From an uncultured Collinsella sp. (lineage in GTDB: Bacteria > Actinomycetota > Coriobacteriia > Coriobacteriales > Coriobacteriaceae): a stretch of 16,789 nt of DNA. The notes beneath the pieces were generated by a model. That model worked only from the letters and a program-made list of their open reading frames with translations, was not told the DNA's origin and did no database searches. The stretch's first letter is position 1, and each line of letters begins with the position of its first letter. This document shows, one piece after another, positions 15,660 through 16,789 of the stretch. A program made the position numbers and the translations under genes. The stretch covers positions 1 through 16,789 of the forward strand of contig CABUTH010000024.1 of the NCBI GenBank assembly GCA_902494465.1, read 5' to 3'.

Positions 15660-15768
15660 ACGGTCGAGAGGGCCTTGCCCGGCTGGGCGGCCTTGCTCCG
15701 GGAAGTTCGCGAAGCCCACTTCCCGGAGCAAGGCCGCCCGGCCGGGCAAGGCCCCAGCGCGAGACCGT
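15660..15768 (-). repeat. Hairpin repeat, element C, with 36-bp stem
   Basis: Arms 15671-15706 and 15718-15753 pair at 35 of 36 positions plus one G·T (15684/15740). A further ACGGTC/GACCGT pair lies outside (15660-15665 / 15763-15768). Read on the minus strand, the tip is AAGTGGGCTTCGCGAACTT, the same as in copies A and B, but the rest of the stem is unrelated in sequence. It begins about 10 nt after the transporter stop codon and may shape that transcript's 3' end, although no T-run follows. Confidence 0.85.
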
Positions 15769-15777
15769 CCCGAATGC

Positions 15778-16716
15778 CTACCCGCACAGTGTGGTTACGA
15801 GTGGGATAGTCAGAATGGAGCAGATGATCGACAAAAACGTGCACTGCATCATGGGGCGTGCGTCTTTACCGTATTGGAGGCAGTACAGCGTGCCGTTACT
15901 GCCCACGGGCATCGCCATCTCGAGCACGAGCGTCGTGATAAACATGGGCGTCATGCCCGGCCACATGCGAGCCACGGCAAGACACGCCATCGGCACGACA
16001 ACCAGGCGAAATGTCACGGCGACATACGCACGCCAGTTGGTGAGCATCTCGAGCGGACGGTACTTGGCGATAGACGACCCCATGAGCAACAATGCCGCCG
16101 GAGTGGTCATGGTGCCAACGATGGAAATCGAGTCGCCTAACACGCCCCAATCGGTCCATCCGGTTAGCACGATCCCAAGCACAACAGCACTTGCAATGAG
16201 ACCAGGACTCTTGCAGCAGGCGGCAATATTGCGCATCTGCTTTTTAAGGCCGCCATCCATTCCGCTAAATAACATGGCACCGACGGTAAACATAAGAAGG
16301 TTTAGGGGGATAAGCGCAATCGATGCATACAACAGCGCTTGTTTTCCCAACACCGCCGAAATAACCGGAAAACCGATAAACCCGGCATTACCGAAAAGCA
16401 CGGCGAAGCGATACGAGCATTCTGTCCCTTTGGGAACGCGAAGAGCAGCGGTGACAGCAAACGCGATAACGGTCGCCACCGCATACATCACAAAGGACAG
16501 ACCCATGAGCGAAAACGTCTCGGCAATGCTCGGAAGCGTCACATCATCGCCCAGCGCTGACGAAAGCACCAAGCACGGTAGCGCCACCTGCAACAGCAGA
16601 TGCGACAGCTCGCGCTCGAACTCCGCTTTCATAAACCCCAGCTTGGCGATACACCACCCCAACAAAATAGGCAGCGAAACCGTCAACATCTGAAGCGCCA
16701 CACTCGTAAAGCTCAT
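15778..16716 (-). CDS. AEC (auxin efflux carrier) family transporter
   Basis: The 312-residue integral membrane protein has about ten hydrophobic segments (roughly 8-27, 38-55, 66-91, 104-124, 128-150, 170-187, 196-215, 230-250, 256-275, 290-311). The arrangement is five-plus-five around a polar centre (about 152-168), as expected for AEC/bile-acid-like folds. Family motifs are FGNAGFIGFP (108-117) and EMAMPVGSN (266-274). Bacterial AEC members move organic acids such as malate or malonate, or amino acids; the substrate cannot be read from sequence. The ATG at 16716 has AAGGGGG upstream. The gene is noticeably less GC-rich than the his genes and sits between two direct copies of a hairpin repeat, which suggests movement or acquisition. 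It is not obviously part of the his operon. Confidence 0.9.
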   Translation of the reverse strand: MSFTSVALQMLTVSLPILLGWCIAKLGFMKAEFERELSHLLLQVALPCLVLSSALGDDVTLPSIAETFSLMGLSFVMYAVATVIAFAVTAALRVPKGTECSYRFAVLFGNAGFIGFPVISAVLGKQALLYASIALIPLNLLMFTVGAMLFSGMDGGLKKQMRNIAACCKSPGLIASAVVLGIVLTGWTDWGVLGDSISIVGTMTTPAALLLMGSSIAKYRPLEMLTNWRAYVAVTFRLVVVPMACLAVARMWPGMTPMFITTLVLEMAMPVGSNGTLYCLQYGKDARPMMQCTFLSIICSILTIPLVTTLCG

Positions 16717-16736
16717 GCTTCCCCCTTATCTATCCC

Positions 16737-16789
16737 ACGAGGGCCGGGGCGCCTGTCTTGTTTTGAGAAGTGGGCTTCGCGAACTTCTC
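16737..16789 (+). repeat. Hairpin repeat, copy B, cut by the window end
   Basis: These 53 bases match 15481-15533 with two differences, GGGGC for GGGGA (16750) and GGCTTCG for GGCTCCG. They cover the left arm, the tip and the start of the right arm. The remainder of the hairpin lies outside the window. It begins 20 nt upstream of the transporter ATG. Confidence 0.9.

Larger units (their letters stand above)
15330..15777. other. 448-bp intergenic region with hairpin repeats, no supported gene
   Basis: Between the his control region and the transporter gene I see two long hairpin elements (15485-15558 and 15671-15753). An 8-bp inverted repeat AATGTAAT (15563-15570) / ATTACATT (15625-15632) lies between them. 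A plus-strand reading frame from the ATG at 15344 has a GGGGAG before it, but its product is low-complexity and runs through the first hairpin, so I do not call it a gene. Confidence 0.6.

Overview
The window looks like chromosome of a high-GC Gram-positive bacterium, most likely a member of the Coriobacteriia (a Collinsella-like genome is my best guess). The reasons are GC-rich codon use, the actinobacterial order mazG–eno–septum-initiator–ppx, strong GGAGG-type ribosome binding sites, and a histidine operon that opens with a fused HisZ–HisG protein. The species is inferred; no database was searched.

Layout, left to right. Positions 1-263 hold no supported gene, only a plus-strand terminator and a long hairpin. 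Positions 264-3527 (minus strand) carry eno, a FtsB/DivIC-type septum protein and a Ppx/GppA phosphatase. Positions 3717-5688 (minus) carry a stand-alone LarC C-terminal domain, a YfcE-type phosphodiesterase and mazG, closed by a clear terminator. Positions 5689-5997 are a divergent intergenic region with a 23-bp-arm hairpin. Positions 5998-6909 (plus) encode a PHP-type histidinol-phosphatase candidate that converges on the his operon. Positions 6937-15239 (minus) are the his operon, transcribed hisZG–hisD–hisC–hisB–hisH–hisA–hisF–hisI–small protein–hisE. Positions 15240-15777 hold the his control region and a cluster of long hairpin repeats. Positions 15778-16716 (minus) encode an AEC-family transporter, and the window ends inside another copy of one of those repeats.

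The his genes plus the convergent PHP phosphatase cover every step from PRPP and ATP to histidine: HisG, HisE, HisI, HisA, HisH/HisF, HisB, HisC, phosphatase and HisD. Most junctions are tightly coupled (0-3 nt gaps or ATGA overlaps). The exceptions are three gaps of 80-148 nt, two of which contain palindromic elements. A TrpR-operator-like dyad and a 12-bp hairpin lie upstream of hisZG.

The features not explained by ordinary genes are at least five kinds of palindromic element at gene junctions. The most striking is a family of long hairpins near the transporter. They share an almost invariant apical core (AAGTGGGCTYCGCGAACTT) while their stems have unrelated sequences that still pair nearly perfectly. 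Two direct copies flank the lower-GC transporter gene. I saw no CRISPR array, tRNA, rRNA or transposase gene.
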